This document shows, piece by piece, positions 1-7,974 of a stretch of 40,532 nucleotides of DNA (position 1 is its first letter; the number at the start of each line of letters is the position of its first letter). Source of the stretch: Acidimicrobiaceae bacterium (GTDB lineage Bacteria; Actinomycetota; Acidimicrobiia; Acidimicrobiales; UBA8190); the NCBI GenBank assembly GCA_003151955.1, contig PLZB01000055.1, forward strand, positions 1-40,532. Direction: 5' to 3'. A program made the position numbers and the translations under genes. The notes below the pieces were generated by a model. The model was not told where the DNA came from, searched no databases, and saw only the letters and a program-made list of their open reading frames with translations.

Positions 1-231
1 GCCCGGGCCCATCGGTGGATCGGGGCTTAACCCCAATCCACCACCGTCGCCGAGCTGGCCGGCCTGGTGGCCGACCGCTACGGCGACCCGACCCCGCTCC
101 GCATCTCCAGTACCGAGGCGGAACGGGTCCTCGGATGGCGGGCCGGGACGACGTTCTCGGACGGGCTGGACGAGCTCCTGGCCCACGAGGACGCCGCCGC
201 CGTCCTCGTCCGCCTCACGACCGGCGCCTGA
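1..231 (+). CDS. C-terminal fragment of an NAD-dependent epimerase/dehydratase (extended SDR)
   Basis: The frame that stops at 229-231 reads STTVAELAGLVADRYG, then SSTEAERVLGWRAGTTFSDG, then a short acidic helix. This is the usual C-terminal end of extended SDR sugar-nucleotide epimerases: a G-x-S-T-T-V-x-E-L helix followed by a D/E-x-x-R/K-A-x-x-x-L-G-W segment. Such enzymes act on nucleotide sugars in the cytoplasm, which fits the glycosyltransferase gene next door. The same frame has a TAA at 28-30, inside a hairpin, exactly where the family has a glycine-rich stretch. The fragment is therefore broken at its left end by a real nonsense change, a rearrangement or an assembly-edge error. Family call is moderately secure; substrate is unknown. 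Confidence 0.55.
14..42. repeat. Near-perfect inverted repeat at the window edge
   Basis: GGTGGAT-c-GGGG (14-25) pairs with CCCC-a-ATCCACC (31-42) around the five-base loop CTTAA. The loop carries the TAA that interrupts the epimerase reading frame. It may be a fold-back artefact at a contig end or a real small palindrome. Confidence 0.5.
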
Positions 232-268
232 CCCAGGTCCTCCGTTCCCCCCGGTCCTCAGAGCCGCC

Positions 269-2173
269 TCAGGTCGGGGCGACCCCGTCGACAGCGCCCC
301 GGAGCAGGTCGGTGATCCGGGCCAGGAGCCCGACCCGGTCGTAGCGGAGGGCGGCCACCTCGAGGGCCGCCCCGCCCATGGCGGCCAGGGCGGCGGGCGT
401 CGTCCCGGCCACGGCCTCGAGACCGTCGGTCATCGAGCCCAGGTCGGAGGGGTCACAGAGCCATCCCGTCACCCCGGGCTCCACCACCTCCTCGAGATCA
501 CCGACCCGGGCGGCCAGGACGGGGAGGCCGAACGACATGGCCTCGAGGACCGCCGCCGGGAGCGCTTCGGACTCCGACGGGCACACGGCCAGGTCGGCGG
601 CCCGCCACCAGGGCCGGAGATCTTCGGCGAAGGGGAGCATCCGGACGACCCCGCCCAGGTCGTGGCGGTTCACGAAGGCGGCCAGGGCCCCGGTGTAGGC
701 GGGGTCGCCGACACCGAGGAGGACACAGCGCAGCGGCTCCGCCCTCCCCCGGATCCGCTCGAGGGCGGCAACGAGGAGCGCCTGGCCCTTGATGGGCCAG
801 ATCTCGCCGGCGCAGACCATGAGACGCTCGTGGGGCTCGACCCCGAGCTCCCGGCGGACGGCCCCCCGGTCGGTCGCCGCCGAATAGGCCAGGGCCCCGG
901 TGACGTCCACGCCGGTGGGGACGACGACGAAGGGCCCGGTGAAGCCGTCGGCCCGGTAGGCCGCCTGGGCGGCCCGGGAGTTGCTGATCACGGCTGAGGC
1001 CCCGGCGACGGCCCACCGGGCCCGCCGCTCCACCTGGGGATCGAGGCGTCCCGACAGCCAATGGACCACGGTGGCCAGGGACGCCGACTCGCCGATCCTC
1101 AGCACCGCCGGCACACCGGCTCTGATGGCGGCGTCGACGGCCGGGAACGAGGTCACGGTGGCCCCGAACACCAGGTCGTGGTGCCTGTCGATCCGATCGA
1201 TCAGGCCCGAGAGCGACTGTTCGTAGCCGGCCAGGTCGTCGAGGGGAACCCTGGGCACCACCTCGACGGCCGCCCCGGCCGCCTCCAGCCGGGACCGGAG
1301 GACGCCCTCCTCGGGGGAGATGACCGTCGTCTCGAAGTCACCGGCCCGCCCGAGATGCTCGACCAGCTCCGCCATGCGAAGCTGGGACCCACCCCGGTTC
1401 AGGCCCCGGGCCGAGACGAGCAGCCGGACCGGCCGGGTCGGCCCTCGGACGGCGAGTCGGATGGCCCCGCCGGCACCGACCTCAGCCGCCCCGGCGTCGG
1501 AAGGTCGGGGGGGCGCCCTCCACCGCACCGCCACCGGATCCAACTCCTCCACGGTCGCATCGACCAACGTGACGACGGTCCGGAGGCATCCCCCACCGGG
1601 CGTCGTCGGGACCGGTTCGGTCACGAACAGCTCCCAGCCCGAGAGGACGGCTCCCCCCTCGCCGAGGACCTCGGCGACGTCCGGGCGGGGTCGACCCAAC
1701 CCGGCCCGGCCCAGGAGACGGTCGTCGAGGAAGACCTCGATCCGGGAGACCGGGACCCGGGCACCCTGGGCCCAGCCCCAGACCCTGAGACCGGTCGGGT
1801 CCACCTCGCTGTCGGGCCGCGGGAGGTCGACGCTCCCGACGACCGTCGCCAGCCGGACCCTGACCGGCTCGAGCTCCTCCTCGCCGCCGTCGGCCAGGGT
1901 CACCTGGGCCCGGACCACGCCCCTGCCCTCCTCGGGCCACGGCGGCCGTCGCACCCGCAGCTCGAAGCCGCTGCGCCCCGCGGCCGGCTCGTCGAGGGAT
2001 TCGGCCACGTCGGGACGGGGTCGATCTGCCGCTGTCCTTCCCAGCCAGACCGGTCCGAGCCAGAGATCGACAGCCGAGACCGCCGACCCCGAGGCATGGG
2101 CCCATCCGGAGATGACCAGGTCGAAGGGGTCCACCACCGCCTCCGGGGCGGGTACGTCGATGTGCCCCCCCAC
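269..2173 (-). CDS. GT4-family glycosyltransferase with two N-terminal duplicated modules
   Basis: The C-terminal two thirds (about residue 225 on) is a GT-B glycosyltransferase of family 4. It has an N-terminal Rossmann half with GLNRGGSQLRMAEL, the VPTGVD linker, and the EX7E motif in SESEALPAAVLEA near the end. It should transfer a sugar from a nucleotide donor, probably for surface polysaccharide. Before it lie two roughly 100-residue modules that resemble each other. Each has a GWA motif, then LGR...RPRPDVAE.L, then SG.EL, and a V-x-L-rich end. The GTG at 2173 was chosen because the ATG at 2374 would overlap the upstream membrane-protein gene by 185 bases and the added residues look non-coding. 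It lies 16 bases downstream of that gene and may be co-transcribed with it. Acceptor and donor are unknown. Confidence 0.85.
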   Translation of the reverse strand: MGGHIDVPAPEAVVDPFDLVISGWAHASGSAVSAVDLWLGPVWLGRTAADRPRPDVAESLDEPAAGRSGFELRVRRPPWPEEGRGVVRAQVTLADGGEEELEPVRVRLATVVGSVDLPRPDSEVDPTGLRVWGWAQGARVPVSRIEVFLDDRLLGRAGLGRPRPDVAEVLGEGGAVLSGWELFVTEPVPTTPGGGCLRTVVTLVDATVEELDPVAVRWRAPPRPSDAGAAEVGAGGAIRLAVRGPTRPVRLLVSARGLNRGGSQLRMAELVEHLGRAGDFETTVISPEEGVLRSRLEAAGAAVEVVPRVPLDDLAGYEQSLSGLIDRIDRHHDLVFGATVTSFPAVDAAIRAGVPAVLRIGESASLATVVHWLSGRLDPQVERRARWAVAGASAVISNSRAAQAAYRADGFTGPFVVVPTGVDVTGALAYSAATDRGAVRRELGVEPHERLMVCAGEIWPIKGQALLVAALERIRGRAEPLRCVLLGVGDPAYTGALAAFVNRHDLGGVVRMLPFAEDLRPWWRAADLAVCPSESEALPAAVLEAMSFGLPVLAARVGDLEEVVEPGVTGWLCDPSDLGSMTDGLEAVAGTTPAALAAMGGAALEVAALRYDRVGLLARITDLLRGAVDGVAPT

Positions 2174-2189
2174 CCCGGTCCGGTCCCGT

Positions 2190-2984
2190 TCAGTCGGGGC
2201 GGCGGAGGCCGGCCAGGAACCGGTCCTGGCGGACCCCGGCGTACCAGCCGGCCAGGACGACTCCGACCACCCAGTAGGCGACGCCCACCAGGGCCACGAC
2301 GAGGGCATAGCGGAGGCCGTAGATGTGGTGCTCGACCTGGCGGGGGAAAAGGGCCTTTCCGGCCAGGTGGGCACCGACGGCGAGGATGGGGAAGACGACC
2401 AGGAGGATGTAGGGGGCCGCCACGCAGACGGCCCACCGGAGCCAGCTCCGCCGGCGCTTCCAGCGCTCCTTCAAGGGAACCGGCCGGTAGGGCAGGACGA
2501 CCGAGGCCAGGTTCCCGAGGGCGAGCCAGCCGAAGACGGCGCAGAGGCTCAAGAGGATCGAGCTGGCGACGATGTGGGTCCGTCCCACCCAGGCGCTGAC
2601 CCCCACCGAGACGGCCACGGCGATGACGAGGAGGAGGATGGCCAGGGCCAGGTTCTTCACCACCAGGATCCGGCGGATCCGGGTTCCCCCGGCCAGGCTG
2701 GCCAGGACCCGGTCGGCGTCGACACCGAGCTGGTTGGTGGTCAGGACGTCGGCCAGGATCCAGATCACGAACCCGGCGGCGACGAAGGGGACCGTGGAGG
2801 GCTGGAAACGGCCCCGCTGGTGGGTGAAGGCGATGTAGCCGGTGGCCAGCACGGCATTGAGAACCATCCCGAGGAGGAGGGAGCGACGCTTGGTGAAGAT
2901 GGACCAGAGCTCGGCCCCGACCTGGCCCAGGAGGGACCGGGGGGAGGTCATGGTCGATGCCGGTGCGCCGCTCTCGCCGATCAT
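2190..2984 (-). CDS. Multi-pass membrane protein of unknown function
   Basis: Encodes 264 residues with about six hydrophobic segments, for example MVLNAVLATGYIAF, VPFVAAGFVIWILADVL, LALAILLLVIAVAVSVGVSAW, SILLSLCAVFGWLALGNLA, YILLVVFPILAVGAHL and ALVVALVGVAYWVVGVVLAGW. The loop VLPYRPVPLKERWKRRRSW is strongly basic, so probably cytoplasmic. The arrangement is reminiscent of ABC-2-type permeases, but no diagnostic motif was found. Two starts are possible, 2984 and 2951 (MTSPRS); the second begins closer to the first helix. It precedes the glycosyltransferase gene on the same strand, so a role in export of surface material is possible but unproven. Confidence 0.75.
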   Translation of the reverse strand: MIGESGAPASTMTSPRSLLGQVGAELWSIFTKRRSLLLGMVLNAVLATGYIAFTHQRGRFQPSTVPFVAAGFVIWILADVLTTNQLGVDADRVLASLAGGTRIRRILVVKNLALAILLLVIAVAVSVGVSAWVGRTHIVASSILLSLCAVFGWLALGNLASVVLPYRPVPLKERWKRRRSWLRWAVCVAAPYILLVVFPILAVGAHLAGKALFPRQVEHHIYGLRYALVVALVGVAYWVVGVVLAGWYAGVRQDRFLAGLRRPD

Positions 2985-3005
2985 GGCGGGCAGCCTACCG
3001 GGGGC

Positions 3006-3467
3006 TCAGTCCTCGGGGTCGAGACGCCGGGTCCGGTCCCGCTTCCGGCTGGACTGGCGACGCTTCTCCTCCAGCCGGCGGTTCCGGGCCGCCTTCGAGG
3101 GCCGGGTCGGGACCCGGGTGGGCTCGACCCGGAGCCCCTCGACCAGCCGGTCCCGGAGCCGGCCCAGGGCGATGTCCCGGTTCCGGGCCTGGGACCGCTC
3201 CTCGGAGGCGGCCACCCGGACGGTGGGACCGATCCGATCGAGGAGCCGGGCCCGCTGCCGGGGCCCGAGGGAGGGGGAACCGGCCACGTCGAAGCTGAGC
3301 TCGACCCGGGTGGAGGCCTTGTTGGCGTGCTGGCCCCCCGGTCCCCCGCTGGTGGTGAACCGCCAGCGGAGCTCCTCGGCGGGGATGGCCAGGCTCCGGC
3401 TGACCCGGAGCCGTCCGGGAGGGTCCTCTCCCTCCGGTCCCTCCTCCCCTCCCCCGTCACCGGCCAT
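3006..3467 (-). CDS. arfB: Peptidyl-tRNA hydrolase ArfB (ribosome rescue)
   Basis: Encodes 153 residues, close to the usual 140 for ArfB/YaeJ. The catalytic GGQ loop is present as TSGGPGGQHANKASTRVEL near residue 40. The C-terminal tail is strongly basic (SKAARNRRLEEKRRQ then SSRKRDRTRRL), as needed to enter the empty mRNA channel of a stalled ribosome. It lacks the codon-recognition domains of RF1/RF2. The protein hydrolyses peptidyl-tRNA on non-stop ribosomes in the cytoplasm. It ends 21 bases before the start of the membrane-protein gene at 2984, so the two may share a transcript. Confidence 0.92.
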   Translation of the reverse strand: MAGDGGGEEGPEGEDPPGRLRVSRSLAIPAEELRWRFTTSGGPGGQHANKASTRVELSFDVAGSPSLGPRQRARLLDRIGPTVRVAASEERSQARNRDIALGRLRDRLVEGLRVEPTRVPTRPSKAARNRRLEEKRRQSSRKRDRTRRLDPED

Positions 3468-3577
3468 GGGCCCCAGGCTAGGGCCGGGGTCCGGCCCACG
3501 AAGAACCCCTCAACCCCGGTCCCTCCCCCGCCGATGGAACAGAGGCTGTGCCGACTACCGACCACCACGAGGTGTCG

Positions 3578-3838
3578 ATGAGGAATCGTCCGGGGGGACT
3601 TCGATGGGCCAGGACCTTGGCGGTCCTCGTCTCGGTCACATCCGGGGTCCTGGTCGGCTGGGCCGGGGTGGCCGCTCCCGTCGGAGCCGGCCGGGCCATC
3701 GGCGGCCATCACGAGGCGGGCTGGGCCCTCGGGATCGCCGTGGCCATCGCCGTCGTGGCCATCGTCGAGGCGGCCCTGGGGTTGATCCTCCTGGTCCGTC
3801 GCCGCCGGAAGGGGGCCGGGGTGGCCGGCTACTGGTAG
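3578..3838 (+). CDS. Small two-helix membrane protein
   Basis: Encodes 86 residues from ATG 3578, which has GAGG seven bases upstream. A GTG at 3548 would add ten residues but has poor spacing. There are two hydrophobic segments (WARTLAVLVSVTSGVLVGWA and ALGIAVAIAVVAIVEAALGL) separated by a short His-containing loop (GGHHEAG), then a basic stop-transfer RRRRK. No family was recognised. Its last ten bases overlap the end of the convergent FAH-family gene. Confidence 0.55.
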   Translation: MRNRPGGLRWARTLAVLVSVTSGVLVGWAGVAAPVGAGRAIGGHHEAGWALGIAVAIAVVAIVEAALGLILLVRRRRKGAGVAGYW

Positions 3839-4698
3839 GCCGGCTCGTCGACCACGGGGTTCTCGAGAACCCCGATCCCCTCGATCTCGACCCGGACGAC
3901 GTCCCCGGCCCGGAGCCATCTCGGGGGGGTGAAGGAGGCCCCGACCCCGGCCGGGGTCCCCGTGGAGACGACGTCGCCGGGCTCGAGGGTGAAGGCCGTG
4001 GTCAGGTGCTCGATCTGGGCCCAGCCGTCGAAGACCATGTCCCCCGTCGTCCCCTCCTGGCGGAGCTCCCCGTTCACGAGGGTCCGGATCCCGAGCCGGT
4101 GGGGGTCGCCGATCTCGTCGGGGGTGACGAGGACGGGCCCCATCGGGCCGTGGGTGTCGAAGGACTTCCCGATGGTCATGGTCGGGGTCCGCCACTGCCA
4201 GTCCCGGACGCTCAGGTCGTTCAGCACCGTGAAGCCGGCCACGACCGAGGGTGCCTCGGCCGCGCTGACATGACGGCACCGCCGGCCGATGACGAGGGCC
4301 AGCTCCCCCTCGTAGTCGAGCTGGGCCGACACCCGGGGAAGCTCCACGGCGTCGGTGGGCCCCACCACACAGGTCCGTTGCTTGTTGAAGAAGGTCGGGA
4401 ATTCGGGCGCCTCCCTCCCCCCGAGCTCGGCGATGTGGTCCCGGTAGTTGAGGGCGATGGCGAGGACCTTCGGGGGCCGGGGGACGGGGGCGGCAAGCCG
4501 GAGGCCCTCGAGGGGGAGCCGGCGGGCCGGACCGGCCGGGGCCGACCGGGCCCGGTCCAGGGCGTCCACCCCACCCTCCAGGAGGACCGTCATGTCGGGG
4601 GGGAGGCCGACAGCGGGGTCGGTCAGGTCGAGGACCTCCCCCTCGAGGAAGAGCCCGGTCCGGACCATCGGCCCGTCGTGGAAGCTGAGGAGGCGCAC
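3829..4698 (-). CDS. Fumarylacetoacetate hydrolase (FAH) family protein
   Basis: Encodes 289 residues. A small N-terminal region is followed by the FAH catalytic fold from about residue 75. Visible signatures are ALNYRDHIAELG, the metal-binding acidic segment LDYEGELALVIGRRCR, GFTVLNDLSVRDWQW, GKSFDTHGPMGPVLV and VSTGTPAGVG near the end. Members hydrolyse or decarboxylate beta-diketo or oxo acids using a divalent metal, often in aromatic catabolism, for example 2-hydroxyhepta-2,4-diene-1,7-dioate isomerases and acylpyruvases. The exact substrate cannot be read. It diverges from the SDR gene at 4745 with only 46 bases between, so their promoters must be close together. Confidence 0.9.
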   Translation of the reverse strand: MRLLSFHDGPMVRTGLFLEGEVLDLTDPAVGLPPDMTVLLEGGVDALDRARSAPAGPARRLPLEGLRLAAPVPRPPKVLAIALNYRDHIAELGGREAPEFPTFFNKQRTCVVGPTDAVELPRVSAQLDYEGELALVIGRRCRHVSAAEAPSVVAGFTVLNDLSVRDWQWRTPTMTIGKSFDTHGPMGPVLVTPDEIGDPHRLGIRTLVNGELRQEGTTGDMVFDGWAQIEHLTTAFTLEPGDVVSTGTPAGVGASFTPPRWLRAGDVVRVEIEGIGVLENPVVDEPAYQ

Positions 4699-4744
4699 CC
4701 CCTCAAGCTACCCAGGCCGGCCCGGGCCGGTAGCCTCCCCGACC

Positions 4745-5485
4745 ATGACCGAAGGAACCCTGGCCGGGAAGGTCGCCATCGTCACGGGATCGTCGAGCGG
4801 GATCGGGGAGGCCACAGCCCGGTCCCTCGCCGCCGTTGGGGCCCTCGTCGTCGTCAACTCCCGCCAGTCGACCGAGGCCGGGGAGGCCCTCGCCGCCGAG
4901 CTTCCCGGGGCCGTCTACCTCCAGGCCGACGTGGCCGACCCCGCCGGGGTCGAGGCCCTCGTGGCCGGAACCCTCGAGGCCCACGGCCGGCTCGACATCC
5001 TCGTCAACAACGCCGGGACCACCCAGCTCATCGCCCACCACGATCTCGAGGCCGCCACCGTCGAGGTCTGGCGCCGGATCTTCGAGGTCAACGTCTTCGG
5101 GACCTGGCAGCTCACCGTGGCCTGCACCCCCCACCTCCAGGCCTCCGGGGACGGGGTCATCGTCAACGTCTCCTCCCTGGCCGGCCACCGCCCCACCGGG
5201 AGCTCCATCCCCTACGCCGCCTCCAAGGCCGCCCTCAGCCACATGACCCTCCTCCTGGCCAACGTCCTCGGCCCCGCCGTCCGGGTCAACGCCGTCGCCC
5301 CCGGCCTCGTCGACACCCCCTGGACCGAGGACTGGGACACCCTGAAGGCCGGCGTCCGGGCCATGGCCCCCCTCCAGCGGACGGCCACCCCCGAGGACGT
5401 CGCCCACGTCATCCTCGGCCTCGTCGGGGCCCGCTACGTCACCGGCGAGGTCGTCCTCGTCGACGGGGGCCTCCACCTCCGCTGA
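4745..5485 (+). CDS. Short-chain dehydrogenase/reductase (SDR)
   Basis: Encodes 246 residues, the normal length of a classical SDR. The cofactor-binding motif is VTGSSSGIGEA near residue 15. NNAG lies near residue 92. The catalytic Ser (VNVSSLAG) and the YAASK Tyr-Lys pair follow, then the VNAVAPGLVDTPW segment. The sequence ends VTGEVVLVDGGLHLR. It oxidises or reduces an alcohol/ketone pair with NAD(P)(H); substrate unknown. ATG 4745 was chosen because residues upstream in frame are unrelated to the family. It diverges from the FAH-family gene, and the two may serve the same catabolic route. Its stop is one base from the stop of the convergent gene. Confidence 0.93.
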   Translation: MTEGTLAGKVAIVTGSSSGIGEATARSLAAVGALVVVNSRQSTEAGEALAAELPGAVYLQADVADPAGVEALVAGTLEAHGRLDILVNNAGTTQLIAHHDLEAATVEVWRRIFEVNVFGTWQLTVACTPHLQASGDGVIVNVSSLAGHRPTGSSIPYAASKAALSHMTLLLANVLGPAVRVNAVAPGLVDTPWTEDWDTLKAGVRAMAPLQRTATPEDVAHVILGLVGARYVTGEVVLVDGGLHLR

Positions 5486-5486
5486 T

Positions 5487-6011
5487 TCAGCGAGCCTCCG
5501 GGGATGCCGAGCCGACGGTCGGACCGGTTCCGGGGAACACCGGGGGGACGGCGGCGACGAGGGCGTCGAGCCGGTCCGCCGGGAGGGTGATCCGCTCCCA
5601 GCCCAGCTGGACCCTGACCTTCCGGCTCCGCCGCTCGGAGTCGGGGACGAACAGGACCTCGTGGGCGAGGACGGCCAGGATCTCCTTCGGCTGCCCGCTC
5701 CGCTCACGCCACCGGAGAACGAGGACGCTGCGGTCGGTCACGGCGACAAGGCGGGTCGGTCCCCGCAGGAGCGGGACCAGGAAGACGGGGGTGACGAAGA
5801 TCAAGGTCAGAGTGGCCTGCACGTCCTGGAGCACCATGAGAACCACAAGGACGAGGAACACCACCGGGATCCCGACCTTGAGGGGGGTCGGGCCCTGGAC
5901 GGGACCCCGGCCCACGGCACAGGCCCGGACCGTCTCGTCGGGACCCAGGAACCTGGCCACGCCGTCCACGAGGCTCTGCTGCCGGCGAGTCACCACGGGT
6001 GGCACCATCAC
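5487..6011 (-). CDS. Membrane protein with PH-like C-terminal region
   Basis: Encodes 174 residues. A soluble N-terminus (RRQQSLVDGVARFLGPDETVR) is followed by one long or two short hydrophobic segments (VGIPVVFLVLVVLMVLQDV and LTLIFVTPVFLVPLL). A beta-rich region follows with LVAVTDRSVLVLRWRERSG and KVRVQLGWERITLP. The TDRSVLVLR pattern after a membrane segment recalls bacterial PH-domain membrane proteins. No catalytic motif is visible. Convergent with the SDR gene and separated from it by a single base. Confidence 0.65.
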   Translation of the reverse strand: MMVPPVVTRRQQSLVDGVARFLGPDETVRACAVGRGPVQGPTPLKVGIPVVFLVLVVLMVLQDVQATLTLIFVTPVFLVPLLRGPTRLVAVTDRSVLVLRWRERSGQPKEILAVLAHEVLFVPDSERRSRKVRVQLGWERITLPADRLDALVAAVPPVFPGTGPTVGSASPEAR

Positions 6012-6060
6012 ATCGAATTCTACCGGGGCGGGGCGACGGAGACCCTGGTAGCAATGGCCG

Positions 6061-6639
6061 GTGCCCCTCCTCCGCCCCGGGAGCCCGGGATCGGTGACCC
6101 GGCTCCTCCGGATCTCGTCGGCAGCCGACCCGACCTACCCCGAGGTGGGCGGGACCCTTGCCGGTCCTCTTCCCGCCGGCTACCGGCATATCCAGGTGGA
6201 TATGGCCCTCGGAAACGGGAAGGCGGACTTCGACCGGGCCGCAGCAGGGCTCCGGACCTGGCAGGCCCACCGGATCCCCGGGGTCAGGGTCCTCCCCCCC
6301 GATGCCCCCGTCGAGACCGGCACCACCGTCGTCGTCGCCCTGGGAACACGGCTAGGGGCCCTCGGGGCGCCCTGCCGGGTCGTCGCCGTCGTAGAGGAAC
6401 CGGACCGGTTCGGCTTCGCCTACGGGACCCTCCCGGGCCATCCCGAGGAGGGGGAGGAGGCCTTCGTGGTCACCGGAGAGGAGGACGGGACCGTCCGGTT
6501 CAGGATCAGGGCATTCTCCCGGCCGGGGATCCTGGCCACCCGGCTGGCCGGTCCCCTCGGTCGGGCCGTCCAGGGTAAGGCCACCACCGGCTACCTCCGG
6601 GCGCTCGGGCGGTTCGTGGAGGAGGGTCGGACCGGCTGA
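6061..6639 (+). CDS. DUF1990 family protein
   Basis: Encodes 192 residues from GTG 6061; a later GTG at 6094 is also possible and no clear ribosome-binding site decides. Features of DUF1990 (UPF0548) are the early PTYPEVGGTLAGPLPAGYRH, then LGNGKADFDRAAAGLRTWQAHR, a beta-barrel-like centre, and the characteristic FAYGTLPGHPEEGEEAFVV. Family function is unknown; the fold is a small cytoplasmic beta-rich domain common in actinobacteria. It is convergent with the alpha/beta-hydrolase gene. Confidence 0.8.
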   Translation: MPLLRPGSPGSVTRLLRISSAADPTYPEVGGTLAGPLPAGYRHIQVDMALGNGKADFDRAAAGLRTWQAHRIPGVRVLPPDAPVETGTTVVVALGTRLGALGAPCRVVAVVEEPDRFGFAYGTLPGHPEEGEEAFVVTGEEDGTVRFRIRAFSRPGILATRLAGPLGRAVQGKATTGYLRALGRFVEEGRTG

Positions 6640-6663
6640 GCCGGATGATGATCGGACTCGGGC

Positions 6664-7881
6664 TCAGGCCTCCCCCGAGCCGTTCGTCGACTCGGGGGCC
6701 TCAGCGGCGGGGGACTCCCCGGCAGCAGTCCGGGGTCGGAGCTCCTTGGGGGTGGGGGGCGAGGGGGCGGCCGGGGTGGGGAGGACCTTGGCCCCGGCTG
6801 CCTTCCGGGTCCCGGGGGCCTTCCGGGTCCCGGGGGCCTTGCGGGCCGGGGCCTTGCGGGCCGGGGCCTTGCGGGCCTTGGCCGCCGGGGCTCCCGGGGA
6901 GGTGGTGGCGGCGGCCAGTGTCACCGCCGCGGCCGCCTCGGCGATGATCCGGGCCAGGTCGTCGGGGATCTCGAAGGGGAGCATGTGGCCGGCGTCGGGG
7001 AAGGTGACGAGGCGGCTCCCGGGGATGAGGGAGACGATCCGGCGGGAGTTGGCCGGGGGGGCCAGGGTGTCCCGGAGGCCGGTGACGACGACGGTGGGGA
7101 GGGGAATGTCGGGGAGGCCGGGGGTGAGGTCCATCTCGGCCATGGAGTTCCCGAAGTCGAGGCGGTGGCCGGGGGGGGTGGCGAGGTAGGTCTCGACCAC
7201 GGCCCGGAGGTGGGAGCCGACGGCGTCCCGGCCCACGATGTTGCGGACCATGAGGGGGCCGAGGGTCCGCTGTCCCATGGCCCGGTCGATCCGGGGGCTC
7301 ACGAGGGCCCGGCGCATGAAGGCGAGGAGGCGGGCGTCGGGGGCGACGTCGGCGGCGGAGGTGGAGACGAGGACGAGGGAGGCGACCCGCTCCCGGAGGA
7401 CCTCGGGGTGGCCGGTGGCGAAGGCCTGGGCCGTCATCCCCCCCATGGAGTGGCCGGCGAGGACCGCTCCCCGGGCGTCGACGTGGTCGAGGACGTCCCG
7501 GAGGTCGGAGGCGAGGGCCTCGACGGTGAGGCCGTCCCGGCCGACGGTGGAGCGGCCATGGCCCCGGTGGTCGTAGAGGACGACCCGGTGGCCGGTGTCG
7601 ACGAGGCGTTGGGCCACAGGCCCCCAGACCCGGCGGTCACCGGTCCAGCAGTGGGCCAGGACCACGAGGCGGCCCCCCTCGTCCCCGGCGACGGTCCCGG
7701 ACAGCTCGGTGCCGTCGTCGGTCCGGATCAGGAACTCCTCCCCCTTGGGGGTGGCCAGGGGCTCCCCGCCGCAGGGGTCCCCGGCCGCGTCCCAGCGGCG
7801 GACGACAGCGGTGGCGGCCAGGGCGGCGGCCCCGGTGAGGACGAGGGTTCCGCCGAGGAGGGTTCTGCTCCGGATTGCCAT
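6664..7881 (-). CDS. Alpha/beta hydrolase with a lysine/alanine/proline-rich C-terminal tail
   Basis: Encodes 405 residues. An N-terminal hydrophobic segment (LLGGTLVLTGAAALAATAVV) suggests a membrane anchor or signal peptide. The alpha/beta-hydrolase core runs from about residue 48 to 315. It has YDHRGHGRS, the nucleophile elbow GHSMGG (Ser145), a likely acid Asp271 (TGLRDTLAPP) and His299 (FPDAGHMLPFE). It should be an esterase or lipase-like enzyme. After residue 330 comes a low-complexity basic tail built from KAPARKAPA and KAPGTR units, like a histone H1 or mycobacterial HupB tail, ending in an acidic Ser-rich stretch. The tail is unusual for this family. Substrate unknown. Confidence 0.87.
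   Translation of the reverse strand: MAIRSRTLLGGTLVLTGAAALAATAVVRRWDAAGDPCGGEPLATPKGEEFLIRTDDGTELSGTVAGDEGGRLVVLAHCWTGDRRVWGPVAQRLVDTGHRVVLYDHRGHGRSTVGRDGLTVEALASDLRDVLDHVDARGAVLAGHSMGGMTAQAFATGHPEVLRERVASLVLVSTSAADVAPDARLLAFMRRALVSPRIDRAMGQRTLGPLMVRNIVGRDAVGSHLRAVVETYLATPPGHRLDFGNSMAEMDLTPGLPDIPLPTVVVTGLRDTLAPPANSRRIVSLIPGSRLVTFPDAGHMLPFEIPDDLARIIAEAAAAVTLAAATTSPGAPAAKARKAPARKAPARKAPGTRKAPGTRKAAGAKVLPTPAAPSPPTPKELRPRTAAGESPAAEAPESTNGSGEA
6801..6880 (-). repeat. Short tandem repeats coding the basic tail of the hydrolase
   Basis: Two copies of a unit around CCTTCCGGGTCCCGGGGG are followed by three copies of GCCTTGCGGGCCGGG. Together they encode the KAPARKAPA/KAPGTR tail. Copy number is likely to vary by replication slippage. 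Confidence 0.75.
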
Positions 7882-7974
7882 GGCCCGATTCGATCACGTC
7901 GGTCCCGGCCCTGCACGTCAGCCGGCGGGGGGTCCCGGGATAGGGTGCCGGGACCGCCCTGAAAGGACTCGAAG

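Noticed and set aside
1061..6051. Very long open frames on the plus strand (1061-2599, 1320-3581, 2842-6051)
   Set aside because: They are rich in Arg, Pro, Gly and Ser with no motifs, and lie over well-supported genes. Long antisense frames are expected at this GC content.
6801..6880. Tandem repeats as a possible CRISPR array
   Set aside because: Units are contiguous, without unique spacers, and encode a low-complexity protein tail.
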